NCBI GenBank assembly: GCA_016711805.1
Contig: JADJSH010000036.1
Span: forward strand, 1 to 15,282
DNA from: Bacteroidota bacterium
GTDB taxonomy: Bacteria > Bacteroidota > Bacteroidia > B-17B0 > Aurantibacillaceae
Length of the DNA: 15,282 nucleotides
Direction: 5' to 3'
Each line of letters starts with the position of its first letter. The first letter of the stretch is position 1. The position numbers and the translations under genes were made by a program. Of the stretch, positions 7,193-15,167 are shown piece after piece. Under the pieces are notes generated by a model that was not told where the DNA came from, searched no databases, and worked only from the letters and a program-made list of their open reading frames with translations.

Positions 7193-7828
7193 ATGCGAAG
7201 ACTACCAGTTTATTTCCTTTTAGATACTTCGGGTTCTATGAATGGCGAACCTATTCAATCTCTTAATAATGCTTTAAGTGGTATGATAAGTTCTTTGCGG
7301 ACTGATGCACAAGCAGCAGAAACTTTATGGATAAGTATTATAACATTTGATAGAGAAATTAAGGAAGTAGCACCATTAACCGATTTGCCTTCATTTGCAT
7401 TGCAAGAAATTGTATGCCCACAAAGTGGGCCAACGTTTACAGGCAAAGCATTGGAATTGTTAGAATTAAAAATAAAGCAAGAAATACGTATAGGTAATGC
7501 AAATCAAAAAGGAGACTGGAAACCTCTATTATTTTTAATTACTGATGGTAAACCAAGTGACCCAATGTTATATGAAGAAATGATTCCTAAAATCAAGAAA
7601 TTAAATTTTGGTGTAATAGTTGGTTGTGCTGTAGGAAAACTGGCAGATGATAGCGAATTAAAAAAAATAACAGACAATGTAGTTCATTTAGCAACTGCTG
7701 ATAGTTCTACTTTAAAACAATTTTTTAGATGGGTTTCAGATACTATTGAGCAAGGAAATAAAAGTATGGGTACAGTTGATGAAGTTGCGTTGCCACCACC
7801 ACCTATAGAAGTAGTACAAGTAATATGA
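7193..7828 (+). CDS. terY: TerY-type vWA protein 2
   Basis: A 211-aa vWA domain protein with complete MIDAS: D11-T-S13-G-S15 (LLDTSGSMNGEP), T81 in SGPTFTGKA and D119 in LITDGKPSD. KGDWKPLLFLITDG and the C-terminal FFRWVSDTIE are family features; the tail ends in ALPPPPIEVV and there is no added domain. It starts one base after the FHA-like membrane protein and overlaps the next gene by ATGA (7825-7828). Sequence drift from TerY-1 and TerY-3 is considerable outside the metal site, so this is an older paralogue, perhaps with a different partner. Confidence 0.92.
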   Translation: MRRLPVYFLLDTSGSMNGEPIQSLNNALSGMISSLRTDAQAAETLWISIITFDREIKEVAPLTDLPSFALQEIVCPQSGPTFTGKALELLELKIKQEIRIGNANQKGDWKPLLFLITDGKPSDPMLYEEMIPKIKKLNFGVIVGCAVGKLADDSELKKITDNVVHLATADSSTLKQFFRWVSDTIEQGNKSMGTVDEVALPPPPIEVVQVI

Positions 7829-8077
7829 GAGTAATTATACCATTAATATTAAATGTGTTGATAGTAGGCTTGTTTCTATATGTTAAGCTATTGCCTTATA
7901 AAGACAACTTAAATAACCAATATAATACGTTTTCAGTTTTTCAATGGTATTTTCACATCAATATTAAATTTCTTGAAAAGTTTATAAATCCTTTTCAAGT
8001 CGGTCAAGGATTATCCAGTTGATTTGACTCATATTATTTTATTGGTTTTACTTTTACTCTTTCTAAATAACTTTTAA
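7825..8077 (+). CDS. Small two-segment membrane protein, one frameshift
   Basis: The start overlaps the TerY-2 stop (ATGA). The N-terminal hydrophobic helix is IIPLILNVLIVGLFLYVKLL; a polar middle (KDNLNNQYNTFSVFQWYF) follows. The frame breaks near 7990-8000 in a CCTTTT run. The other frame continues SVKDYPVDLTHIILLVLLLL and stops at 8075-8077, directly against the TerY-3 start. Removing one base gives 83 aa, with a helix at each end. It is not recognised as a known family. Its position between two vWA genes and exact coupling suggest a membrane anchor or partner for a vWA protein (inference). Confidence 0.55.
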
Positions 8078-9493
8078 ATGAGACGATTACCAATATACAT
8101 ATTATTAGATGTTTCAGGCTCAATGCGTGGAGAAGCAATAAAAGCTGTTAATAAAGGAGTCCAAATTTTGATAAGTTCATTAAGGCAGAATCCTTATGCC
8201 TTAGAAACAGCATACATTAGTATTATCACATTTGGAGAGAAAGCTGAACAAATTATCCCATTAACTGAATTGATAAATTTTCAGATACCAGAACTAAAAG
8301 CTGAAGGTATTGGCACTTCATTAGGCAAAGCTTTAAACATACTGACAAACAAACTTTCAACAGAAGTTAAACAAACTACACCAGATACAAAGGGTGACTG
8401 GAAATCCATAATATTTATTATGACAGATGGAGAGCCAACAGATGATTTTGAAATTCATATAAAAAATTTTAAAAAAGCCAAAAAGGGCGTAGTGGTAGCT
8501 TGTGCTGTAGGAGATGATTCAAACACAGTTATACTTAATGAGATAACTGAAAATGTTGTAGAAATTGCAAAGCTAGACGAAAAATCAGCCAGTTCGTATT
8601 TTCAATGGATATCTGATAGTGTAGGAATAAGTAGCGAAAAAATTGATAATGGAAAAGAAGTTACAGGGCTAGAAGAATTAGCACCACTACCTAAGGATAT
8701 AAACAAAGTTATTGATTTAAGAAAAGGCAAAAGCAATACAAATGATCCATTTAATTCATTTGATAGACAAAGAGCACTCAATAAGGATAAATTTGGGAAT
8801 TTAGCAGGGAATGAATTTGACTTGGCGAAAGATAATGCATTTACAGGTTATCAAATTGCAATTTTACACTTATATACAGGTGAAGGATTTAATTTTCACT
8901 TACCTGAAACTGCTTTAAAAGAAAAAGGATTTAGTATTGTGCGATGGGCTAATATTCCGCCTTCAATTGAAGAGTTCAAAGGAGTATTGAATGAATCTTG
9001 CCAACTATGGATAATAAGTGATGTTACTTGTAAGCTTAGTTCGGATTATATAAAAGTTATTGAAGAGTTTTTTAATTCAGGGAAAGGCCTCTATTTATGG
9101 GGTGATAATGTTCCGTATTTTGCTGATTCAAATGCAATTTCCAATAAATTGTTTGGTATCCAAATGTCAGGTGACGATTTTGCAGATAAAGTATTAACAA
9201 AGAAAGCAAATAATAAAAGTGGTTTTATCGAACATAAAATTACTTTTGGTCTTGACTTTTTATATGAGGGCATTACAGTTGCAACCTTTCAGAATTTGAA
9301 AAACTTAACACCGTTAATATATTCTTCAAATGGTAACGTTATTAATGTTCTATATGATTTAAATGGTAAAAGAGCCATTTTAGATGGTGGTTTTACTAGG
9401 TTATTCGTAAAATGGGATACTGCTGGAACAGCTAGATATGTTAAAAATGCAGCTGCTTGGCTGGTAAATTTTGAAAGTAAAATGAATAAATAA
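8078..9493 (+). CDS. terY: TerY-type vWA protein 3 with C-terminal amidotransferase-like domain
   Basis: 471 aa. Residues 1-185 are a vWA domain with intact MIDAS: D11-V-S13-G-S15, T80 in GIGTSLG and D117 in IMTDGEPTD. A linker (190-255) rich in Lys/Asp/Asn follows. Residues 256-466 form a second alpha/beta domain: GYQIAILHLYTGEGFNF, PETALKEKGFSIVRW, CQLWIISDVTCKL, VIEEFFNSGKGLYLWGDNVP, then late GKRAILDGGFTRLF and NAAAWLVNF. The order (strand, helix, strand, 'xWIISD', helix, 'GKGLYLWGD') resembles class I glutamine-amidotransferase-like/ThuA-like domains. No clear Cys-His-Glu triad is seen; the two Cys (308, 317) are not at a nucleophile elbow. It could be a ligand-sensing rather than catalytic domain. 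The vWA half is close to TerY-1. It starts immediately after the small membrane gene. Confidence 0.88.
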   Translation: MRRLPIYILLDVSGSMRGEAIKAVNKGVQILISSLRQNPYALETAYISIITFGEKAEQIIPLTELINFQIPELKAEGIGTSLGKALNILTNKLSTEVKQTTPDTKGDWKSIIFIMTDGEPTDDFEIHIKNFKKAKKGVVVACAVGDDSNTVILNEITENVVEIAKLDEKSASSYFQWISDSVGISSEKIDNGKEVTGLEELAPLPKDINKVIDLRKGKSNTNDPFNSFDRQRALNKDKFGNLAGNEFDLAKDNAFTGYQIAILHLYTGEGFNFHLPETALKEKGFSIVRWANIPPSIEEFKGVLNESCQLWIISDVTCKLSSDYIKVIEEFFNSGKGLYLWGDNVPYFADSNAISNKLFGIQMSGDDFADKVLTKKANNKSGFIEHKITFGLDFLYEGITVATFQNLKNLTPLIYSSNGNVINVLYDLNGKRAILDGGFTRLFVKWDTAGTARYVKNAAAWLVNFESKMNK

Positions 9494-9494
9494 T

Positions 9495-10538
9495 ATGAGA
9501 CGATTACCAATATATTTTTTAATAGATGTTTCCGAATCAATGGTTGGTGAGCAAATACAAGAAGTTGAAGAAGGTTTAGCAGCTATAATTAAGGAACTCA
9601 AAACCGACCCAAGAGCAATAGAAACAGTTTGGGTTTCTATTATTGTATTTGCAGGTCAGGCAAGAACGATAGTACCATTACAAGAGTTAATAAATTTTTA
9701 TCCACCCAAATTTCCAATTGGTAGCGGCACTTCATTAAGTATCGGTTTGGGTCATTTAATGTTTGAATTAAGAAAAAATATAATAAAAACTACAGCAGAA
9801 GTAAAAGGCGACTGGAAACCTATTGTATTTTTGTTTACAGATGGAGTGCCTACCGACAATACACAAAATGCTATAAATGAATGGAAAACTAATTGGAGTA
9901 GAACAGCCAATTTAGTAGCAATTTCTTTTGGCGATGAGGCTGATACAGACATTTTAAACCAATTAACCAACGATGTAATCTTATTTAAGAATGCTGACAC
10001 AAATGCTTACAAGCAGTTTTTTAAATGGGTTACAGATTCTATCAAAACAAGTAGCGAAAGCATAGAATCTAAAAAAAGTGGTTTTGAATTAGCAGAATTA
10101 GATAATAATACACTTTCAAAAATTGATTTATCAAAAAACAATAAAAACAAAAATCCCGACCCCAATTTTGTAGTACTTTCTGCAAAATGCCAAAATACTA
10201 AACGACCTTATCTTATGAAATACAAACATTTTGTTTACATTGATAATAATGGTGATGTAAACAGAGATTATAGGTTAGTTGGTGCTTTTCAGGTTGATAA
10301 TTCATATTTTGAATTGTCCCCAGAAAATTCAAATCAAAACAATTCAATTCATACTGACCTATTAAGAGGTGCACCCACTTGCCCTTGTTGTGGCAATCAG
10401 TTTGCATTTGCAGCTTGCCAATGCGGTAACTTACATTGTATAGGAAATGAAGAAATAAGCACTTGTCCTTGGTGCAACAATCAAGGGGAATATGGATTTG
10501 GTGACAAAGGTTTTAATATAAATAGAACTCAAGGATAA
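9495..10538 (+). CDS. terY: TerY-type vWA protein 4 with C-terminal zinc ribbon (TerY-C)
   Basis: 347 aa. Residues 1-185 are a vWA domain with MIDAS D11-V-S13-E-S15 (the usual G is E14), T79 in GSGTSLS and D116 in LFTDGVPTD. After a linker, residues 223-347 form a beta-rich part and a zinc ribbon: C296-P-C-C299-GNQF, C308-Q-C310-GNLHC315, then C324-PWC327. The pattern CPxCG ... CxCGxxHC ... CPWC is that of the TerY C-terminal domain. This is the classic full-length TerY of the phosphorylation triad and lies nearest the phosphatase/kinase pair. It starts one base after the stop of TerY-3. Confidence 0.92.
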   Translation: MRRLPIYFLIDVSESMVGEQIQEVEEGLAAIIKELKTDPRAIETVWVSIIVFAGQARTIVPLQELINFYPPKFPIGSGTSLSIGLGHLMFELRKNIIKTTAEVKGDWKPIVFLFTDGVPTDNTQNAINEWKTNWSRTANLVAISFGDEADTDILNQLTNDVILFKNADTNAYKQFFKWVTDSIKTSSESIESKKSGFELAELDNNTLSKIDLSKNNKNKNPDPNFVVLSAKCQNTKRPYLMKYKHFVYIDNNGDVNRDYRLVGAFQVDNSYFELSPENSNQNNSIHTDLLRGAPTCPCCGNQFAFAACQCGNLHCIGNEEISTCPWCNNQGEYGFGDKGFNINRTQG

Positions 10539-10539
10539 A

Positions 10540-11009
10540 ATGAAGAAAAAAGCTGCAATATTTTTAATTTTAGTTTTATTTGTTAAAGCTTCATTTGCAA
10601 ATGATTCATTAACCAATAATAAAATAGAAAAACTAAATTATAAAGTCGATTCTTTATCTGTTTTATTTAATAATGAAGTTTCACTTAATAAAAAATATAT
10701 AGACATTGTGGATAGAACCAACAATAATTTAAATATGAGTTGGACACCAACTTCTGTAATTATATCAATTGTGGGAATATTTTGTGTTTTTTTCAATTCT
10801 ACTTTATAATGGCTTTTGGAAGCCGACAAGAAGTAAGCAAATTATTAAAACATAAATCTAAAGATTTTGACAAAAAAATTGCAGATAGAATAATTGAACT
10901 TAATGAAATGGTAAATGATAAATTGAAAGAAGACATGGACAATGAATTTTTAACAGATGTTGATACAAAATTGGTAGACGTAATAAATTTAATCAAAAAG
11001 CATAATTAA
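10540..11009 (+). CDS. Membrane-anchored coiled-coil protein, one frameshift
   Basis: The start at 10540 (one base after TerY-4) gives a signal-peptide-like or anchor N-terminus, KKKAAIFLILVLFVKASFAN. A polar Asn/Lys-rich helix follows, then a hydrophobic segment VIISIVGIFCVFF at about residues 72-87. A T7 run at 10787-10793 shifts the frame. Adding one T extends the membrane segment (FQFYFIMAFGSRQ) into a charged helical tail (HKSKDFDKKIADRIIELNEM, then DVINLIKKHN), for 156 aa. It ends in TAATG overlapping the phosphatase start. Likely topology: N-terminal part outside the inner membrane, C-terminal coiled coil in the cytoplasm. It is not a family I recognise; it may tether or relay a signal to the phosphatase/kinase (inference). 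Confidence 0.65.
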
Positions 11010-12460
11010 TGGACAACAAACAATACATACAAAATTTACTTAAAAATAAAGGCATTCTATTTACAGATAAAAATAAAACTGTAATTGATAAATTTATTGC
11101 CAATGACGAAATATTGGATTTTGCAAAAAATATAATTGACACTCAAAATATGATTTTAGATAAATATAAAATTGCCAATAGGATATTTGATATTCAAAAT
11201 ATTCCTATTACTCTTCCTAATGCTACAGTAAAAAAACAGTATTCTGCTAAAATTGCTTTTGAGTCATTAAAGCTTGATGATATTATAAAAGAGGAATTTA
11301 TAGGATTAGAAGAAATAGGCTTAAAATTTAATATAGAAACTGATACAATTGAAGGCATTCCTTCGCAAAGTGGTGATATTAAATTAAAGTTTCTTTTTAA
11401 AATAAAGGGGGAAAGCGAAGAAAGTGCTTTAAATGAAAAATTGATTTCATTAGTTATAAATCCAAACCCTAAAGATTTATGGCAATATAAAGAAAGTGAT
11501 AATTCTGATATTTTTTACAAAGATGATGATATAAATGAAATATCTAAACTAGGCGAAAAAAGATTAATTATTTCTTCAAAAAGGGGAAGAAGTCACGCAA
11601 ATGTAGGAAGTTTTAGAGATGATGATTTTGGATACAAGTTTTTTGAAAAAACAGGTTGGTCATTAGTAGTAGTTTCTGATGGTGCAGGAAGTGCTACACT
11701 AGCTCGTAAAGGTTCTCAATTGGCTTGCAATTCAGTAGTTGATTATTTTGAAAATCATTTAGAAATAGAAAAAGCAAAAGATTTAGAAAATAAAATTGAA
11801 GCTTATTCTAATGATAAAACTGAGGAAAATTTTAACGAAATTAATTTACTGTCTAAGCAAATTCTATACAAAGCAACAGTATATGTGCATAATCAATTAA
11901 AAGAATTTGCCGATAAAACACAAATTTCAAACCCTGATTTATTTAATAATCCTAAAGCAAAATCTAATATAGATTATTTTCATTCAACCTTAATTTTTGC
12001 TTTATTTAAAAAATATGATTTCGGTTATATAATTCAAACTTTTGGTGTAGGTGACTGCCCCATAGCTGTAATGAATAAAGATAAAACTGAAACAACTTTA
12101 CTAAATTGGCTTGATGTTGGCGAACACGGTGGTGGAACAAGATTTATTACACAACCTGATATTTTTCATTCTTCAGAAAGACCAATGGCAACAAGATTTA
12201 ACTTGAAAGTTATTGATGATTTTTCATACTTATTTTTAATGACAGATGGCATTTATGACGCAAAATTTGTTGTAGAAGCCAATCTTGAAAAAAATGAAAA
12301 ATGGTTGGAGTTTTTGGAAGATTTGAATGGCAAAAATGAGGATAATTCAAAAGTTAATTTTGATTTAGAGAATGAAAATATTAAAAATGAATTAGATAAA
12401 TGGATGGATTTTTGGAGTGTTGGAAACCACGATGACAGAACATTAGCAATAATATATTAA
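11009..12460 (+). CDS. PP2C-type Ser/Thr phosphatase with N-terminal Ig-like domain
   Basis: 483 aa, the phosphatase of the TerY-phosphorylation triad. The N-terminal 60 residues are helical. Residues 64-150 form an Ig-like putative He_PIG-type domain (IPITLPNATVKKQYSAKIAF, LKFNIETDTIEGIPSQSGD). The PP2C domain spans about 183-483: HANVGSFRDDDFGY (196-209), VVSDGAGSATLARKG (221-235) with the metal-binding D224-G225, FGVGDCPIAV (345-354), LMTDGIYDAK (410-419) and NHDDRTLAIIY (473-483). All metal-ligand aspartates expected for PP2C are visible. A non-conserved helical insertion (250-310) follows the first Asp motif. The start overlaps the preceding stop; the kinase begins six bases after the stop. 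It presumably dephosphorylates the targets of the adjacent kinase (inference from family and context). Confidence 0.92.
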   Translation: MDNKQYIQNLLKNKGILFTDKNKTVIDKFIANDEILDFAKNIIDTQNMILDKYKIANRIFDIQNIPITLPNATVKKQYSAKIAFESLKLDDIIKEEFIGLEEIGLKFNIETDTIEGIPSQSGDIKLKFLFKIKGESEESALNEKLISLVINPNPKDLWQYKESDNSDIFYKDDDINEISKLGEKRLIISSKRGRSHANVGSFRDDDFGYKFFEKTGWSLVVVSDGAGSATLARKGSQLACNSVVDYFENHLEIEKAKDLENKIEAYSNDKTEENFNEINLLSKQILYKATVYVHNQLKEFADKTQISNPDLFNNPKAKSNIDYFHSTLIFALFKKYDFGYIIQTFGVGDCPIAVMNKDKTETTLLNWLDVGEHGGGTRFITQPDIFHSSERPMATRFNLKVIDDFSYLFLMTDGIYDAKFVVEANLEKNEKWLEFLEDLNGKNEDNSKVNFDLENENIKNELDKWMDFWSVGNHDDRTLAIIY

Positions 12461-12466
12461 TAAATT

Positions 12467-13981
12467 ATGCAGACAATAACAGTTAAATCTATATTAGACG
12501 CCAATAAAACATATCAATATATTGATAATGGAGAGCCTATGCGTGGTGGTGTAAAGATGTATATTTTAGTCCCGATAGAAAATATGTAGTAGCATTCTAT
12601 AGAAAAAAGCTTGACTTTAATCAGAAAGAAAGAGTTAGACAAATAACAACAAACTATAAAGATGGTATTTTTAATAAAACAGGTGGTGTATTTTGGAAGT
12701 CAATTTTATGTTGGCCAAATGATATAGTTGAGCATAATGGTTTAACAGGTATTATTGTTCCTTGTTATGATGACAAATTTTTCTTTAAAAAAGGATATGC
12801 CAATAATGATAGCTTAAAAGGAAGAGAAAAAGATGGAAAGTGGTTTTCAAGTGCAAAATTTCGTTCCTTGAATTCGAAGGCTAAATTGGATGATTCAGAA
12901 TTAGGAAATTGGTTGAGTTATTTTCAAGTATGTGTAAATATTGCTCGTGGCGTAAAAAGGTTACATAGTGCAGGTCTAGCCCACTCTGATTTGTCAAATA
13001 AAAATGTGTTGATCGACCCAGTTACTGGTTCAGCAAATATTATTGACATTGATGGCCTTGTTGTTCCAAAAAAATACTATGCAGAGGTTATTGGCACCGC
13101 AGGTTATATAGCACCTGAAGTATTAGCAACAAAACATTTAAACGAAAAGACCAAATAGGAAATTACCGGAAAGAACAACTGATTTACACGCCTTGGCAGT
13201 TTTAATTTACGAATATTTGCTCTATCGTCACCCACTAAAAGGCGGAAAATATTATGGACAAATAGATGAAGTCGAAGAAGAAAATTTTATGATGGGTTCA
13301 AAAGCATTATTTATAGAACACCCAACTGATAACAGTAATAGAAATTTTAAAAGAGAGTATGGCGATAATTTAGAAAAATTTAAACCTTGGACGGATTTAT
13401 CTAAAACACCATACACCATAACAGGCCCATATTTAAAGGAGCTTTTTGAACAAGCATTTATAAAAGGGTTGCATAATCCTATAGAAAGACCAACAGCTGA
13501 TACTTGGGAACAAGCACTTATCAAAACAACTGATTTAAAACTACAATGTAGCAATAGTAAATGTGAGCAAAAATGGTTCATTTATAATAATACAAAAGAC
13601 ACAAAATGCCCTTTTTGTGGTACAAAATATGCCCATACAATTCCAGTTATTGACTTGTATTTTCAATTTAAAAATGCGTGGAAGTTAGAAAATCAAAGAA
13701 TAGTTATACACCATAATCTTACATTACAAAAGTGGCATATAAATAGAAATATTATTAGGAACGAAAATTTAACAGAACAAGAAAAAGAAAGTGTAGGGTA
13801 TTTTTCATTTTATAATAATAAGTGGGTTTTTGTAAATCAAAGACTTAACAACTTAAAGGATGTAACAGAGGGTAAAATTATACCATTAGGCGGAATGGTT
13901 GACATAACTGATGGAAAAGATCTCATTTTCTCTGCTGATGAAGGCGGTAGAAGAGCAAGAATTTCAATAGCAAACATTTAA
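12467..13981 (+). CDS. Protein kinase with C-terminal zinc ribbon, two frameshifts
   Basis: The kinase of the triad. The start at 12467, six bases after the phosphatase, gives MQTITVKSILDANKTYQYID. An AAA run near 12555 is one base short (stop at 12587-12589), and the frame shifts again in an AAA run at 13153-13155 (stop 13156-13158). The repaired protein is about 504 aa. Kinase motifs are GGVKDVYFSPD then YVVAFYRKK (27-48), the catalytic loop HSDLSNKN (173-180), IIDIDGL (192-198) in the DFG position, GTAGYIAPEV (210-219) and LHALAVLIYEYL. The usual VAIK lysine is not obvious. The C-terminus has a zinc ribbon (CSNSKC ... CPFCG near 13546-13620), then a beta-rich tail with KLENQRIVIHHN and DGKDLIFSADEGGRR that resembles a degraded FHA-like module. 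It is likely cytoplasmic, paired with the PP2C phosphatase and vWA proteins. Confidence 0.87.
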
Positions 13982-13986
13982 CTAAC

Positions 13987-14002
13987 AAATAAATAAATAA
14001 AT
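13987..14002. repeat. (AAAT)4 tandem repeat before the TerC gene
   Basis: Four AAAT units followed by AAAAT fill the 26-base gap between the kinase stop and the TerC start. Such a slip-prone tract could alter the spacing to the TerC start codon; it contains no Shine-Dalgarno sequence. Confidence 0.6.
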
Positions 14003-14007
14003 AAAAT

Positions 14008-15010
14008 ATGAACAATCATCCAATTTTCTCAGAACACCCTTGGCTAATAGTAACTTTTGCTATTGCAGTATTAATAATGCTAATAATTGATTTAGGCATA
14101 TTTAATAAAAAGAGTCACGAAGTTAGTAATAAAGAGGCAATAATATGGTCATCTGTATGGATCTCATTAGCTATGCTTTTTAGTGGTTTAGTTTACAGTT
14201 TTGCTGGTGCTACCAAATTTTACGAATTTCAATCTGCATATTGGATAGAAAAAGCACTTTCTGTTGACAATTTATTTGTGTTTATTTTAGTTTTCAAATT
14301 TTTTGATGTCGCTAATGAAAATAAGCATAAAGTCTTGTTTTGGGGTATTATTGGAGCTTTAGTTTTGAGAGCTATATTTATCTTTTCAGGTGCCTTTTTC
14401 ATTGAGTTAACTTATTTAAACAAAATATTGAATATTTTTGGAGTAGCAGGCTTCAAATATAATATCAATATTATAATGACGTTATTCGGTTTATTTTTAG
14501 TTTATGCTGGAATTAAATCCTCGTCAGCTGGGGATGAAGAGGATGATGAAGATTACAATGACACAAGAGGAGCAAAATTGATTAGAAGATTCTTTAGCGT
14601 AAGTGATAAATATGTAGGAGATAAATTCTTCACAATTGAAAATGGCAAAATTAGCAACCCCTTTGCTAGTAGTTGTAGCAGTAATTGAATTTACAGATTT
14701 GCTTTTTGCTGTGGATTCAATACCTGCAATTTTTGCAATATCCAATGACCCTTTTATACTTTACACTTCAAATATCTTTGCGATACTTGGTTTGCGTGCA
14801 TTGTTTTTTCTTTTGGATAATTTTATTCATTTGTTCAGTAAACTAACATATGGCCTAGCGTTTATACTTTCATTTATTGGAATTAAAATGATCATTTCAC
14901 CTTTCTATCATATTGAATCAGTATACTCATTAATGGTTATTGGTGGTATTTTAATGCTTTCTGTTATCGCATCAATTATTTTTCCTAATAAGCAAGAGGT
15001 TGAGAACTAA
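14008..15010 (+). CDS. terC: TerC-family integral membrane protein, one frameshift
   Basis: A TerC/Alx-type inner-membrane protein, implicated in metal (Mn2+/Ca2+) handling and in organising ter complexes at the membrane. It has about eight to nine hydrophobic segments. Family motifs are WIEKALSVDNLFVFILVF (near residues 75-92) with the conserved Asp-Asn, a GAKLIRRFF stretch preceded by an acidic loop (GDEEDDEDYND), then after the shift ATPLLVVVAVIEFTDLLFAV and DSIPAIFAISNDPFI, TSNIFAILGLRALFFLL and YGLAFILSFIGIKMI. An A4 run at 14646-14649 breaks the frame (stop 14686-14688); removing one A (or adding two) restores about 333 aa, the usual family length. It is separated from the operon by 26 bases and is the last gene before hairpin B. 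Confidence 0.9.
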
Positions 15011-15032
15011 TATTATAGAAGTATGAAAAATG

Positions 15033-15047
15033 ACCAAAGCTTTTGGT
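15033..15047 (+). terminator. Short hairpin after the operon
   Basis: ACCAAA-GCT-TTTGGT is a perfect 6-bp stem 22 bases after the TerC stop. No T-run follows; instead it overlaps the start of hairpin B, and the two structures are mutually exclusive. It may act as a weak terminator together with hairpin B. Confidence 0.3.
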
Positions 15048-15117
15048 AGCACATTTGCATTTTTTGCCACCACAAAAAGCAACGCTAAAAAATGCAAAAG
15101 AGCTACCAAGCCAACGC
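15043..15117. repeat. Long hairpin B with GCCAACGC motif
   Basis: Arms 15043-15065 and 15087-15109 pair over 23 bases with two A.A mismatches flanking one C-G pair (ACA opposite AGA), the same internal defect as in hairpin A. The 21-base loop contains GCAACGC, and GCCAACGCACC follows the stem directly (15110-15120), as CCCAACGCACC does after hairpin A. Arm sequences differ between A and B, so the shape and flanking words, not the primary sequence, are shared. It lies just downstream of the ter block. Confidence 0.75.
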
Positions 15118-15167
15118 ACCACGACACGATAACAAAAGACAAAATGAACAGACGAAAAAAGGCACTA

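Noticed and set aside
9289..9601. Opposite-strand reading frames under the vWA genes
   Set aside because: They are shadows of strongly supported plus-strand genes with complete motifs.
5010..15010. Programmed ribosomal frameshifting as an explanation for split ter genes
   Set aside because: The shifts occur in many unrelated genes, in A, C and T runs, in both directions and without shared slippery heptamers or downstream structure. Assembly indels explain them more simply.
4376..15010. A complete tellurite-resistance operon (terZABCDE)
   Set aside because: No TerZ/TerA/TerB-type gene or ATP-grasp biosynthetic genes are present; only TerD, TerC and the TerY-kinase-phosphatase branch are found, so a tellurite-resistance label would overstate it.
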